Positions 35,701 to 48,780 of a stretch of 64,000 nucleotides of DNA are shown here, one piece after another. The stretch is from Klebsormidium nitens (taxonomy: Eukaryota > Streptophyta > Klebsormidiophyceae > Klebsormidiales > Klebsormidiaceae). Every line of letters starts with the position of its first letter. Positions within the stretch are counted from its first letter, which is position 1. The stretch is from NCBI GenBank assembly GCA_000708835.1, contig DF236959.1, forward strand, positions 46,883-110,882, written 5' to 3'. The position numbers and the translations under genes are program-made. Under the pieces are notes generated by a model. It was not told the DNA's origin. It did not search any database and worked only from the letters and a program-made list of their open reading frames with translations.

Positions 35701-38284
35701 GCTGCGCTAGAATGAAAGTAGTGGACTCAGCTAGCTAGCTTTGTTGTTGACCAATGCATATGTTTAGACTTGGTTGTCCGGCGTAAATGATGTGAGCTTG
35801 CGCATGAGTGACTGCTTTGCAGAAGTATTTGATTATGACGAATGTATGTCTAAGCTACCATATGCTTGAACACCTGGCAAGTTCTATTACGGTTTCCTAT
35901 TCAAGTTATTTTGAGCGCCAACTGAATAGAGCACTGCATGTCAAACAGGATACCTTATCGGCATCCAATTGCGGTCCAAGCCCCTGCTTTCATTATTTTC
36001 TTTCGCAGCCCGTGCCGGACAACTAAACGCGATGGACGTGGTACGCCAGCCTCAACGCTCAAAGCAGGTTCATAGTGCGACTAGAAATCCTGGCTCAAAT
36101 TCGGGTACCGAAGCCCATGCATGCTTCGGTACAGATTTTTGAAGGTGATATATGCATGCTCACCTCCAGGGACGTGCATGTGCCTATAACGTTGATGAGC
36201 AAGAAGCTCGGTATGATGAGGCTCGGGACCTACCTTCTCCAACGATCCCCGGCAGTCGCTGCAAGGTGCCGATGTCCGCCGTTATGGCTAGATCCACTTC
36301 CTGCCCAGGCACAGAAGGCAACGTGAGCGATGCCCTTCTTCACGTCCTCCCAGACGTGGAGGATTTTGACACCGGTCTCTCAACTTCCACGGTGTCCTGA
36401 CAGTTAGAGTCAGTAACATGCTCCCAATGAACAGAGGTCGAGCTCCATTGATGATACACAACGAGCCAAAAGATGAAGAGCAAGTGACATTGCGTCCCCA
36501 AACTTGGTCGAAAGAGAAGACATAGAAGCAGAGGATAGTATAGCCTAAGCACACCTCCAAACGTCTTAACATTGATTGTTCGACGGCTTCTCTTGTTTCG
36601 TAGACCTGTTGACATGTCAGGACGTTGAACAACTCGCTCGATCCAGTAGAGAAGTCCGAGAGGCAAGGTTCCCTCCAAAAGCTGTCGGAAGAACTTACAG
36701 CCGCTGCTTGTCGGAAACTGGTGTCGACACAGTTTCGATGAAATTAAGCCGCTCAAACACAGGCTAATTCACGTAATGGCTCACAAATGAAGAAGGCCCC
36801 CGTTTGTGCAGAGACTTTTTGAGAAAGATGAAGACTTCAAGACAGGTCGCAAAGATTGTCATGGCTCACCTTTACACTGAAGCGTGCATCTTCTGTGCAG
36901 TACCGTATGTCACAAGCTGTGATCTGTCAGAATAACGAAAATCGTTACTCAATCGCTCTCAATCGGAGCCACTTGAAGCAAGACGTCGAAATGGTTCAAA
37001 GGTTGCTGTCGTAACAGAGGCAAACCCCTCAAACCAACAATCTTCACCTCCTGGCGCCGCAGAAAGCAGATGTGTGGGCGACAACCCAATGGTCAGTAGA
37101 TAGTTTTAACCGCAATAAAATCATTTCCCTGGGTTCTCGTTTGCATCTTTCAACATATCTAAAAACCTGGCTAGATCAGACCTGAAAAGGCTGTGTTTAT
37201 GAGCTGTTGTGTCGGTCTCTGTTATCAAACACACCATAGGCTCGGAATGTGATGTGATGGTCTACTCCCCCATCTCAAAAGCTTACCATGTCAACGCCAG
37301 CGCCGATGCACGCACCATGGACAGCCGCAATGACTGGCTTCCTACACTCCTCAAACGCTGTGAAGGACGCCTGGAGCAAAGTTTCCAGAAGAAGGAGCTC
37401 GTCAGCCTTTCAAGGGACAAGCTCGTAGGAACGATAGTGACTAGGAAATGATGGTCCATATTCCGCTTGTTTCTCCGGTTTAAATTTACTGATTGATCTA
37501 CTTTCAGGATGACCACCACCTTAAGAGGCAATCACTAAAACCTCTTGAGAATAAAGAAAAGCACAGCTCACGGCCTTGCATCCAGTCATCATACAGTGAC
37601 CGCTCAAATATAAGATCAATCTCCTGAAATCCACAATCCAGGAGGACGCCCTGTTACCAGATTATACAAGACAATCAGATTGAGCAATGGCACCAACGTA
37701 CCTGCATTTCCTTGATGTCTCTCCTCAGCTTCTCCTGTTCTCTGCCCTCTCCAAGGTCCTTGTTAGCAACCATAAACTGAGCCAGGCTGCTGACGTCTAT
37801 GCCGGCGCAAAAGTGTCGGCCGGCCCCTTTCAAAATGATCTGCAAAGTGGAGCACTCTGCCTTCATTCATCATTTAGTCCGTGTTGACTGCTATAGCCGC
37901 AGCAAATCTTTCATCAAGGGTCAACAGTCCATGATGCCCCTCTGGATCGCACTCAACGGTAGCGCTCCGCTCCTATGAGGCCTTCGTGGTGCAATTATAA
38001 AGTTTACAAAGGCCAGTGTTGGATTCATTCAAAACGCATTTTTCCTGGAAGTATCTGCTTTGATCGCTGAGCCAACTCAAATGGTCAGTGTGTATACTGT
38101 AGTTGATGCAGCTTACTACACGAACGTCCCCCATATTGTCAGCCAGTCGCATCGCTTTTGGTATCTCCTCCCACATGTTCCCATTTATACTGTTGCTCTT
38201 CAGCGGCCGGTTCAAGAGCAATTCTGCAACGCCACCCTTCTTTGACAGAATGAGCGTCTCAAATTGTGAGAGCTTGGTTGCCAT
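32738..38284 (-). CDS. Peroxisomal delta(3,5)-delta(2,4)-dienoyl-CoA isomerase
   Basis: Eight exons in transcript order: 38117-38284, 37702-37839, 37287-37406, 36870-36923, 36234-36300, 35595-35662, 33590-33711, 32738-32867. Phases close, giving 288 residues. It is a crotonase-fold enzyme that moves double bonds during beta-oxidation of unsaturated fatty acids. Visible signature: GRHFCAGIDVSSL (CoA/oxyanion segment), KPVIAAVHGACIGAGVD, then CDIRYCTEDARFSVKEVDLA and TADIGTLQRLP. Asp141, Glu161 and Asp169 have the same spacing (20 and 8) as the catalytic Asp, Glu and Asp of rat dienoyl-CoA isomerase, which favours this over enoyl-CoA hydratase. The last three residues are SKL, a canonical PTS1 peroxisome signal. 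The sixth intron is 1.9 kb and hosts another gene on the opposite strand. ATG 38284 sits in ATCATGGC. Confidence 0.94.
34202..34246. promoter_or_regulatory. Perfect 11-bp inverted repeat upstream of nested gene
   Basis: CGGACCGTACG (34202-34212) and CGTACGGTCCG (34236-34246) are exact inverted copies separated by 23 bases. It lies about 100 bp before the nested gene's ATG and could be a protein-binding palindrome or an RNA hairpin; function is inference. Confidence 0.6.
34343..34648 (+). CDS. Small two-pass membrane protein nested in an isomerase intron
   Basis: An uninterrupted frame of 101 residues starting at ATG in ACAATGG. Residues about 1-30 are Pro/Ser-rich (PFPPPGFPPSD) and polar; two hydrophobic segments follow (about 33-50, IIAIVGITILWFLGDFL, and 57-73, IVLVFLWAAIVALAVG), then a basic stretch (KRWHEER) and a polar tail. 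I do not recognise the family. The gene lies inside the 1.9 kb intron between exons 35595-35662 and 33590-33711 of the dienoyl-CoA isomerase, on the opposite strand, and has no visible intron of its own. Balanced amphipathic design and clean start and stop argue for a real protein, but the antisense frame is also open, so expression evidence is needed. A retro-copied gene is one possible origin. Confidence 0.55.
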   Translation: MAHAQGSSPFPPPGFPPSDSFSGQDWRQHATDRWPIIAIVGITILWFLGDFLRFVWHNIVLVFLWAAIVALAVGKRWHEERLAGTGYSSIAEATGLTTSHA

Positions 38285-39202
38285 GATTGCTTGACCACCA
38301 AAACCCGCCGAACCTTTTACTCTTTGAAAACGACCTTTGCTGTGAAAGGATTCTGTGTTGGCACTGTGCCTTAAGCTGTTGATGATGTTGGGGCAAATTG
38401 ACTAGTTCAGAGATTTTAGCTGCGTCCACTAGCAAACAGAGCGCAATGCAATGCTGCAATAAGCGCCGAGCTGGGGACAGCCGGCCTGCTGGGGTCAGTT
38501 GAAAGGTAACCGGAAGAGAACTCAGGATACAGATTGCGCCACGTAAATTCAAAAGGCGCCCTGGGGCTGATTCTGAGGTCTGACTCTCAGCTAGCTAGAC
38601 AATGTTCCACCATAGCCAACGCATGCAGAATCTGCAGCAGATGCATGCAACTGCTAGGGCCAAGGTCAACGTCTGAGGGTCACCATGCACGAAAACAAGG
38701 CCTCTCAATTCCTTGCCAGATATGCAAATTACCACGGCGCTGGCGAAAGGGTGCGGAGGCCTTGTTTTCGAACACGTAGATCACTGTAGGCACTGGAACG
38801 GCCCTCAACCAACCCTAGGACAAGAAGACTCTATAATCGAGGCAGATGCATCAGTTTCAGCACGGGGGCTGCCACCATTTTGGTTGCTGCTTGCGCAAGA
38901 ATCAAGGCACTAGGTTGTTCGTTGCAGCTGGTGACCTTTTGAGGGAAGCGGAAAATGGGCCGGTGCTGGGTGGGTGGCCCCTAGAAAGACCACTACAAAG
39001 ATGCCACCCTTTGCAGAAGCTGAGTCGAGCAGATGTTCCCAGTTGAAAAAGAAGAAATGGCATGCATTCCGAAGTTCAGGGCCAGCTTTCTTGGTTATGT
39101 ATCTCGTCAACTTCTCAATCATAGAGTCCGGAGTTGAGCATTCAATCAAACACGTACGGCTATAGAAGTGTTCCCTTCTGAGCATCTCCACTGCAAAGCA
39201 AG
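38285..39202. other. Divergent promoter region, isomerase / CEP76
   Basis: About 0.9 kb between two ATGs pointing away from each other; it should hold both promoters and 5' leaders. Scattered open frames show no motif. A short direct pair of purine-rich stretches is present but no clear shared element. Confidence 0.45.
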
Positions 39203-42200
39203 ATGGGCTCGTTCTACTCCTCAGAAAAGGCCATGCTCTTGAAGAAAGTAGTCTTGCAGCACCTGCAATCTCAGAGTGAGCACGAACGCAAATACATTGA
39301 GGTGGACGAGAATTCCTCCAACTTGTGGAACCAGTCGCATACATTGGCAAAGCATGTTTGTACCTCATGCTCTGTTTTTAATTGACTGCCTGAACGCTAT
39401 CCTATGTACGTTCACATTGAACAGCTGCATACATTAGACCTTTTGTTGTTGCTGCAGACATTCAAGAATTGGTCCGCGCACGCTTGGAACAAGACTTGGC
39501 TGACGGCCACAGAAGCAAGGAAGAGGCAAGTTGCTTCAACAGCAATTTTGCCCCTCCATTGCAAATCTTAAGCACGACAACGGCAGTCAATACATTCTTC
39601 AAACAGCAGTAGCAGCTAGTAGCTCAGGGAAAAGTCTGGCCACGTTCCTCATGCGGGATTGAAACAGCGGACTCATGTTTGTGCTTCTGAATGCCAAAGT
39701 CATATGCTGGAACCAGTACTGGACTCCGCGTCCTGGTCTCACAGAACTTGTGATGCAATGTACACAAGGGGTCAACCTGCTTCAAGGACCTTGACCCGAC
39801 TTGACCCTTGAATCCCCTGCGATGACCCTTCAATCCTCTTGTCAGTTCGAGTTCACTCCCAAAAGGAAGCTGAGCCATTTTTGACTGGGCTAACATCCTA
39901 TTCCATGGTCTTGCTAGACATGAATCTTTCTAAACCCACATTGTGTCCCAATCTCGTCTCACAAGACGAGATTGACTGACTCTTGTTTGACCTCACTCTA
40001 ACTAGAACGGCAACTTTCCCCCCCCTGGGGCTGCAGGCGGCTGCTGAGTTCAAGAAGCAAGTGGTGGTTGACAGAGTCCTGCAAGCGCTGACAAACTCAG
40101 GCGCCTTTGTGTCGGCCCTGAAACCTCACCTGCGCCAAGCTCAGCGTACGTGCCTGCACCTGCGCGTGCTTGGGGCAAGGGCCTTCCTTGGTCACCTCCA
40201 TCATCAGGTGAGCAATACGTCTTTCAAGGACCTCAATTGGGACTGTGTTCACAATCGACATCAGAAAAAAGCAACTTAGAGGAGACGAAGATAGACAACC
40301 TTAATCTACCTCTGGCTGTTCCTTGGAGAAGTCGACTGGCTTTCTGCAAGCATACTGTTTTCTGGCACACTGGCTTGGGAGTACTCATGATACTCAAGCC
40401 AGAATTAAAGGAAACCGTTTCAGCCTGAGTGTAGGTCACACGTCCAAGGTGCTTGATGCGGGACAGGCCTCCTAGGCCCAAGACGGCAAGCGAGCAGCAG
40501 CAATGTCAGCGTCATTTTTCTTTCCGAAGCTCTTCACGGACGTAGGGTCCTATCATTTAGCGATTGGATATTCCTGTATCAAGAATCGCTCTAGGACCTT
40601 GCACTGTGTCCAAGCCTGAGCTCACTCCTTGCAGGACGAGGCTCGGGACGGCCAGGTCTACCTGAGCCTCAGCTTCCGAGACCAGCGCTTCACGTCCAAC
40701 AGAGTGCGCTGCGATGTAGACCCAGCGCTGGAGGGAAGCTTCCTGCTCGATCTGGGGCTGCAGGTAAGCATGTCCTAGAAAGGCAGACACTGCAACTAGT
40801 CACGAAGCCCGAAGGCGGCCTAAGGGTTTCGCTAACCTCCCGCCAAAGCCCCGGCCTTTTCTAGCCGTTAAGTTGCTCTGCAAAATGTTCCGACTGCAAA
40901 GTCTAAGAACGCGCGTCCGCTTCCGAACGAATCAGGCCCTGTACGCGCGCTTGTGAATCATCCATTGAGGAAGCCTGGTGTCCTCTCCTTTTCCATCGCG
41001 TACAGCGGTCCCCTGTACTGGTTGTCTTCCATTGCGTCTCTACAGATAAACCTCCAGAGCTGAGCCCGTCGTGCTTGGTGGATCTCACAGCGCGCAGCGA
41101 AAGTTTCCTGCCTCGACTTACCGTGTTTCACGGGTCTGAGCATGCAAGGGCCACTGAGCATCTCTTCGGCTATCCTTTCTTCGTGCACCCTGTGTGATTC
41201 TTGTGACATCCTAAAATCGGCGCTGAGATTGCGCATCAAATGCGGTCAGACTGATCAACCGACTCTGTGGAAGTTTCGCAGTTTTAGAAACAAGTCAAGC
41301 AGTGCCACGCTGGGTCATCGAGACCCCCGGAACCTCGCCCCACTCTTTGGTCAAGGCAAACCCTACATCCTAAACGCCTACGCCCCACCATCTGTGCAGC
41401 TTGAAACCGACCCTCGAGAGCTTCTAACCGTCTTGGACAGAATCCACATTGTCGCCCTCAGGCGCACATCTGGCGGCGAACGGACCGTCATTGGAACCTG
41501 CAGCCTCGACTGGCGACAGGTGAGGTCGTGCTGACGTCAGTCTGACCCCGTCGTTGTTGCAATCAAATGTTCTCGTGATGTTCCGCTGCACCCTTTTCCG
41601 GGCTTGTTTCTGTTCCGTCCAATGAAACGCGCTCGTGCGTCACTGCCTGGCGGGAATGCGGTCAGAACTGCCTACACGCAAGCGGGAAAGAGTCGGTCTG
41701 CCCGCTTTCCGTTCGCATTGCGGCTCGATGTAACATCCCAACTCCTTCTCTCCGCTGCCATGCTTGCTCGACCCACCGCTCGTTTCTGGCGACAGTGATC
41801 CGTTCACTGTCGTACGTGACGTCATCATCGGGTTCAAAAAAAGTTTGTTGGAGCCACTTTGATGCTCTTTCTTGGCTCTTTCAGGTCCTTGTTTCCGGGA
41901 GCGTTAAAACGGTGGCGGAGATTGCGGACCGCGGCCGGCAGTCCAAGCTGCCTACGGGGCTGTTGGACCTAAGCCTCGAGCTGGTGCCCAAAGCGAAAGA
42001 GCTGCTCGGGGAAGAAGTCCTCCAGCGTCAGGTGCGGCCGGTCTCTGCAGATTTGTCACGACGGTTTGTGTAAAGCCCGCAACATCCGAACATTTTGCAC
42101 TTTCGACATTGATCTGGTGAAAGCAGAGAGGGCCGGTCAAAGTTGTTTTTCGGAAGCTTGTTGACTGGGCGGAAAACGTTGTTGAGGCACACGAAGCGAA

Positions 42201-45200
42201 CCCGATCCTTTGGGGGTCCGAAAAATAACATACGCGTACGTTCGGATGCCCTAGCCTACTTTGACATGGTTTTCTAACACTGCCGCAGCTGAGACTGGAG
42301 CGCTCCCAGGAAGCCGAGTCCACGTCCCGCTTCATCAGCTATGCCAAAGAGTGGCGGACCGACTTTCTGCGGCTCCGGGACGCCCACAAGAGCAGACCAG
42401 TGGAGATGCTGGCGAGAGCAGAAAACGGTGAGTTGCTGGTGCGCAACTCTTTTGAGTTGTCAAACAGAGAGTCCACCCTCAGCCGCTTCAAGTGGGCTGA
42501 GGTGTTCCGACGGCGACCGATTGCCTGAGACTTTCGCCTGCGCAGTCGCTCAAAATGGCCCACATTATTGCACTTGCAGCAACAAACATGCACTCGATGG
42601 CTTTTAAACGCGATGCCCTGCAAACCGTACTGAGCAAACGTTCCCTTTTGTAAGGAAGGAGCGCAGAGCAGCGCCGCGTTTTGTAACCTCGACATACAAC
42701 ACAATGATTATTTACGCTTGTTTTTAATTTTCAACTGGCTCCACTCATGTCACCAGCTGATGCAGGAGAGAGCCTGCCTGTCAGAGCCTTCATTCGCCTC
42801 TCGGGATCGATCCATCGCTCAGAGGAGCGCAGAAGCCTTCCTTGGTGCATGTTAACATTCGAGGACTCAATCCCTTTGGCCCGTCTATTGCAGGAGATAT
42901 TTTGCCTGTCAGCGCCTTCATACAGCCCCTTCGCGGTGGCCGATCCATAGGCAGCCCCCTAGAGGCCGCGCGCTTTGTCAGTCTTCTTGGGGTGGAGGAG
43001 CGCCGTTCGGCCGACAGCGAGGGGTTGCGGGTCTGGAGTGACTCGCATACGTTTTTGGCGAGAGGCTCTGGTGAGAGCGCCGAGCTTATGAGCTGCCATC
43101 AGAAGATTGCTTTCGGCGGTCAGAATGGGGGAAGGCTTCGTTCTCGCTTGTGATGCTGTGTGACTAGATGTCATTCTGCGCTCGTAGAAGGGAACTCGAC
43201 TGCGCTCCTATGTGGCGCTTCGGGAACTGAAATCTTTGCTTTAAATGCTGTCTTGCTTGAGTTCAGATGTTCCGAGTTTGATCCTACTTGCCTTTCTGAA
43301 CTTGACTGCTCTCGAGCAAGGTGCTAGTATTTGTAGGGAACGTAACGTCAAATAGGCAGCTCTGAAAAGTGAGTCGCGGACCAAAACGACAGGGAATTGC
43401 GACAGGAGTACGCACACGGCCGTTTGCTTGCTCAGCAAGTCTGGAGAAGCAAAGATTGTGAACACTAAAGGTTCAGTCACTCACGGGACGCGGATCGTTT
43501 GCAGGGAGCACGGAAGACCATGCTGTAATGCTCTGCAATCTCTTGCTGGGCTTCGGGCTGGACGCTTACGTCTGCATCGGGAAGGTAAGCGGCACGGTGA
43601 CGTCAGCACCGCTTTCAGCACGGGTGGCAGTCAAAGGCTGCTTCAGGTTGGGACGACCGGATGTCATGTCTGTGGCGTCAGCGCGCATGCTTTGATGCTG
43701 CATGCAAGCGCTTGACGCCTTTCCGTTCCTAGAAGGATCCTTTGAAAGTCGTTGGTCAGCTAAGCGGTGACGGAGAAATAGCTGTCCGGAATATTTGTCA
43801 GTACTCTTCCTTTAAGCAGTTCACTGCATTACGCTCCTTCTCGGAAGCATTGGCAGGGCTTTTTCCAGATCTCACCCGGTTCCGCTTACCGTGTCTTTAG
43901 CCGCTATCCACAGGACGGAAAAGGCCGGCACGCATGGGTGGCCACGTTGTCAAGCGCTGGTGACGTCACCTTCTGGGAGAGCCTTACGGGACGCAGGTGA
44001 GGTCTGCACAAGGTTCCTCTCTCTGATCCCTCTTCTGCCCTAAGAGTTGCGGCCTCAGATTGGGCACATACGGTTATTTACGTTTCTTTACTCCAATGAT
44101 TCCCGATGCTGCGCTTTACTTTTACACCACTGATCTTCACACTCTCTATGATTGCAATCGTGTACACCTCCTGTACTGCATTGCGCCAGCTCGACAAAAA
44201 CAAAATGCGTACTCATCTGTACAGTCCGGCTATTCCGCTGCTTAAGTTCCCGCCAGCGCGCAGTCATCGAGGTTTACCCTTCTCTTGTGTCTGTACGCTA
44301 TCTCTTGTGTCTGTACGCTATCCAGATTTGTGGAAGATGTCGATTTATTTCTGCAGAAAAACACTATTTTCTTCGTAGGTAGCTCCATCAGAAAAGTTGA
44401 CCGTAGGAGGAGTTCGCCTCCTGCAATTTAATCGAAGCAGGAAACGGATCCAGGAACAGCAAGAGTTGAGAAGAGGGGATTTGGCAAAAGCTCGCGAATA
44501 GCGAAACTTGACACAGAATTTGTGACGGACTTTCTTCGTTACCTGCATTCAGGTATCCGCAGAGCGACCCTTTGGCGATGGGGCAGTGTCCTTACAGGAG
44601 CCTCGGGTGCGTGTTCAGTCAAGAGCGGTTCTTCGCAAACAATCAGGTGTGTTTTCGTGGCATCTCGAGCATTATTGTTTCGTTAACCCCACTTCTGGTT
44701 ACTGTGGAAGCTGCATCATTGCGTTCCGCTCTGCCGTGCGGGACCTTCGTACCATCTGTCGTCGTCAAGAGTACCTGATTCGCCGCAGTGTCAGTGTCCG
44801 CTACTTTGGTGAGCGTTGCACAGTGTCTGAAGAGACGTGACCGGTTTTCGCATGGGTACTGAGTGGAACCCACAAGGCGACCAAGAAACTCCACCGCGCA
44901 CATCTCCCAAAAGACGTGTTTCCTGTCAACATTTTTTGTTTCAAAAACCTTTTTCAGATCCAGATGATCATTGAAAAGGGCCTTGAGCCGTGCAGGTACC
45001 GGTTTTCTGGGGTCCAGTCCCCTTCGCCCGATGTTTCGACATATAATTGTTTGCTCAGTCGACAGGATACGACGACTTTGAGGGAGTTTTGGGAACGATG
45101 CTTAAGAAGCGAACACGCGTCCTCATTGTCATTCTTGGCTCAGCGAGACAGTGCGCCGTCGTGTCGAAAGCCGAAGATTTTTTCTCGCCTTCTCAAACTG

Positions 45201-47737
45201 AAGCTTTGCTTAAGATTCTCTTGGGGAACATGTTGTTTACCTTCTTGTCATTCTTGTCATCATTTTCAGGACGAGGATTCCGCTCGCCTCGCTTCTTTCG
45301 ACTTCCAGAACGGTGCCCACTGGATCGGTTTGGATGAAGCGGCCATCGCCACAATTAGGAAGTGAGCAGAAGCCTCTTCTAACTTTGGATCTGCAGGGTG
45401 TCAATAGTTCTGGCTTGTCGTCAGCAATGAGGAGTGAAAGCACCCTGCCGTCGCGAAGCGCAGCACCAGGCTGGTACCTTTCAGAGGACGACTTTCTTGT
45501 TATGGAACAGAATCCGGTCCTGAGGAACGGATTGTGTTCGTGAAAAAGGAGACTTACTGAACGCAGTACAAATTAGTAATCCGCTCTGAATCAGGATTTT
45601 TTGTTTTAGGGTGGAGTCGAAGGGTTGTACGAACTCTTTGTCGGTCGCTCCGGTCTTTACAAACCTGCTACGGTGACCTGATCCCAAATTGACAGGCGAA
45701 GTCGAGCGAAGTCGAGTCCGCCACAGATGCATCGCTTACCAAACTTTGTCTGATGAGGGTCACGGCAAACCTGATAAGTGCAGAGGCAGGTATTGACGCT
45801 ATGCGGTTGCAGGGTGCCTCGTGTCGGCTTCCGACCAGCGTCCCTTGTCCCGTACCGGGAAGAGGAGCGCCTCGAGACCCAGTTGAAAGCGCTTGTCGGC
45901 GGGTATCGAAGCGATCGGAAGGTAAACATTCACACCGAGAAAGATTGCAACTTCTGGTAGGCACTGAACACAGGGTTTCTAAGAGCTGGTTTCTACAATA
46001 TTTTCAAGTTTTACTGACGGGCTGAAGGAGCGCAAATAAAAAGGTATCCTTCTTTAAAGGTGTTTGGTTGAGCTTCACAACTCCATGCGAGCCCAACCTC
46101 TTCAAAAGTTTGTCCGAGTCCATTACTGCATGCGAGCCCATACGACGAAAGTTGAGATGCGGCTGTTCTGTCGTCAGTACCTCGCGCCTTATCTGAGATT
46201 GGCTCCTGCAGCTGTCCGTCACGTGGGATGACGACCTGAGCCACCTGCTTATGCCGGCCCTCGTATCATACGAGCACGAGCATGTGCTGGGAGTATCGAG
46301 CGGTCAGGAGGAGTTCCAGCAGAGCATCAAGGCGACTGTGCCGGTGGGGCATACCTTCAAGGTCAGTCCCAGTGGTCAAATCGTTGTCGCCCGGAAACGG
46401 TTCCCCTGGGCGACCATGTAGCCGAGGGCTCCGCTCTGGCGGTCGCTGAGAAAGGCACGTGCTGTCAAAAGTCGCGGTGACATTGGGGAGCTCAATATTG
46501 AGAACTTTAGACGTGGGTCGCCGAAAAGTCACGGGCTTCCCTTGCTTGCGAATCGCTACCTATTTCAAAGCAGAGGTTGCTTAACTTCCTTGCTGGAGAG
46601 GAGGGTTCCCGTAGATTGGTATCCTCCCCTCATTTCACAGCACTGCCGATCACCGCAGAGTGATCGGTGTAGAGCCACCGTGAGTCACAGCCGTACCCTT
46701 TCCTCGGGTCAGAAACACGAAGGGACACTTTGAAACCTCTAACTTTGTCCCTCATCATGTCCGTTAGCCTCTTTTTGTATGCTTAAATTCCCGAAAAAAG
46801 TTTGTAAGATCCTTGGGTGCATCGACCCCTACAGACGCGGGGGGCCATTGAGATGGCTTGCTAAGTGTGCACGCTTCGCTTCAACCTGCTCTTCTCTTCT
46901 TAAGAATCCGACAAGAAATAATGCGCGGGTTGTATCGAAGGTGTTGGAAATTGCCTATTGTAGGCAGCATAGATTTGCTACTCTCGGAGATTCCCTGGCA
47001 AACGCGAACCCTTTTGACCAAAGTGGTTTGCCGTATTGGCAGGCCTTCCCTCAGCAGTTCAACCATCGCAGCGCGACACGCGTGTTCAAATCCCTGCTGC
47101 AAGAGCCTGTCTTCCGCGATATCATAGGGAGTGAGGCGGACGGAGTCAAACTCGCTTTGCGAGTGCGACTGTCTGCGTACGCAGAGGTGAGCGGAACGTC
47201 GATGGCGGACGGATTGAACTGCTCGCGGAACGATTGGGCAGATGTGATTGGCATTTTGGACCCAAGTAGGATCACATGCGAAAAAGGGGTGCCCAACCTT
47301 GGAAACAGGCAACGATAACTTCACCTGCCTTGACGAGGAATGATGGGTCGTTCTCGAATAGGAGTAGAAACGAAAACGTTGGGAAAACGAAGCCGTTCTA
47401 AGCATTGCAACCATCATTCCTCCTATGCCCTTAACGCGTCTCTGAGGATCCTACTTCTGGGCGGATACTGCCTAGGATGCGCAGTTGAGTCTAATGACGA
47501 CCACTTTGCCTCGTCTAGCTGGGTCGACGAGAGCCCCTTCGGCGCTGAAAAAAGTTCGTATCCCCGTCCTTTGACACCTAGGCGCTCCGACAATGTTGGA
47601 TGACGTCGTTTCATAATAGTCATCCGCTTAAAACACACTAACGCTTGAAACCCGCTTGAAAATACTGATTGCAGGATGTGTGCTCGACCTGGGTAATGCT
47701 GGCGGCAACCTTTCGTAGCAAGCCTCCACAATTATGA
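39203..47737 (+). CDS. CEP76: Centrosomal protein of 76 kDa homologue (CEP76)
   Basis: Sixteen exons: 39203-39275, 39458-39525, 40037-40207, 40635-40763, 41400-41519, 41885-42031, 42289-42427, 42894-43070, 43505-43584, 43914-43996, 44553-44646, 45270-45361, 45813-45921, 46212-46361, 47043-47186, 47675-47737; in phase, 612 residues (animal CEP76 about 659). CEP76 is a centriole/basal-body protein that limits centriole reduplication and interacts with CP110. Order of regions: N-terminal helix, C2 domain (TCLHLRVLGARAFLGHL; RDQRFTSNRVRC), a transglutaminase-like domain (STEDHAVMLCNLLLGFGLDA; HAWVATLSSAG then FWESLTG; CPYRSLGCVFSQERFF), and a C-terminal domain ending TWVMLAATFRSKPP. The usual Cys of the CEDHA motif is Thr here. 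Intron 2 starts with GC (39526). A 38-nt GT-AG segment at 44958-44995 would break the frame and was left out. Its presence implies basal bodies, hence flagellate cells. Confidence 0.93.
42761..42830 (+). repeat. Ghost copy of CEP76 exon 8 start
   Basis: TGCAG then GAGAGAGCCTGCCTGTCAG and AGCCTTCATTCGCC at 42766 repeats the true acceptor and exon start at 42894 (TTGCAG, GAGATATTTTGCCTGTCAG, CGCCTTCATACAGCC), spacing 128 bp. Similarity extends about 60 bases into the exon (…CGATCCAT…) with small gaps. Confidence 0.8.
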
Positions 47738-48780
47738 CGAACAAGCGGCTGCAAAGTACGCCTCTCTAAATACTGCCCGAGGTTGATGAAGGCCGAGACA
47801 CTTCCTTCTCAGCTATTCCCAGAAGTTTCACTTTTGAAGTTGTTGGGCCGACTGGATTCGTTTATCACAGTCTGTGCTTGTAGTTCGTGATGTCACATCC
47901 AGTCGGTCAGGTTTGGATTTTGCATAGTTGCAGTAGTCTCTTTGCCTGGTCGGGTGCAAAGCGTGCAACATGCAAGTAAGAGATTCTTAAGAGGAAATCA
48001 ATTGGAAAAGCCAGGCACAGAGAAAGTAACATGTAGCTATCGGCGTATATTGCCGTCGGTTGCAACTAATACCGGTACGATTCCGGATAAATAAACAATC
48101 ATTTGCACTTAGAAAGCTGGAAGCTCCAGATATCAAAGCAGTCGGAATTTAAAAGGAAACATCTTTTTTAGGTCTTGTTTGGAAACTTATATTCAAGTTT
48201 CGACCCCCATATGGGCTTAAGGTACGTACCGGTACCGTTGAAAAGTCAAGACATAAGGGTACCTGGTACCTTTCAGCTCACTCAGATTCAGGGTCGGATC
48301 CTGGAAATATTACAAGATTTGGGCTCCCCTTCTGCATATTCTGAGCATCCGGAAATCGTATCTTGGCCGGTAGCTAGGCAATGCATTGTTAGTATAATAC
48401 TAATTATACTAAGCCTACCTAAGAGGCTTGGACAATGTTGGAGCCACAAAGTCTGGGTCAAAGCCACCTCTAGCTGGGAAAGTACACCTACGTTGGAAGG
48501 CGCTGTTGGGGCCAAGGTTCGCTTCTTTGTTCTGGGCCTTCTCAGATCTGGTTGAAGCGGCTACCTCTTCACCATTTCTCCCATCACTTTGAGCATTTCC
48601 GCTCCAACGCGGTGTGCCAGCGACGCAGACCATGTCTATGGGCCGCATTATGTGCTTGATCACTCGCAGCGGAGAACAACTTAAGCATCAAATGAAGCTA
48701 AGAATATGATCTTCAACAAGCATACACGCGTCTTTCAAGTGCCTAAACAGCTGCGCTGAGGTGGAGCAGGGGACGGCCTC
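47738..48780. other. Intergenic region, CEP76 to fucosyltransferase
   Basis: About 1.0 kb between a + strand stop and the next + strand ATG. It holds several KpnI-like GGTACC/GTACCGGTAC palindromic words at 48220-48275 and a short TA-rich palindrome near 48390-48412 (AGTATAATACTAATTATACT). No coding motif. The right-hand part presumably contains the fucosyltransferase promoter. Confidence 0.4.

Noticed and set aside
44958-44995. Possible 38-nt microexon in CEP76
   Set aside because: It has AG and GT borders, but its length breaks the frame; exon 11 joins directly to exon 12 in phase and matches the family.
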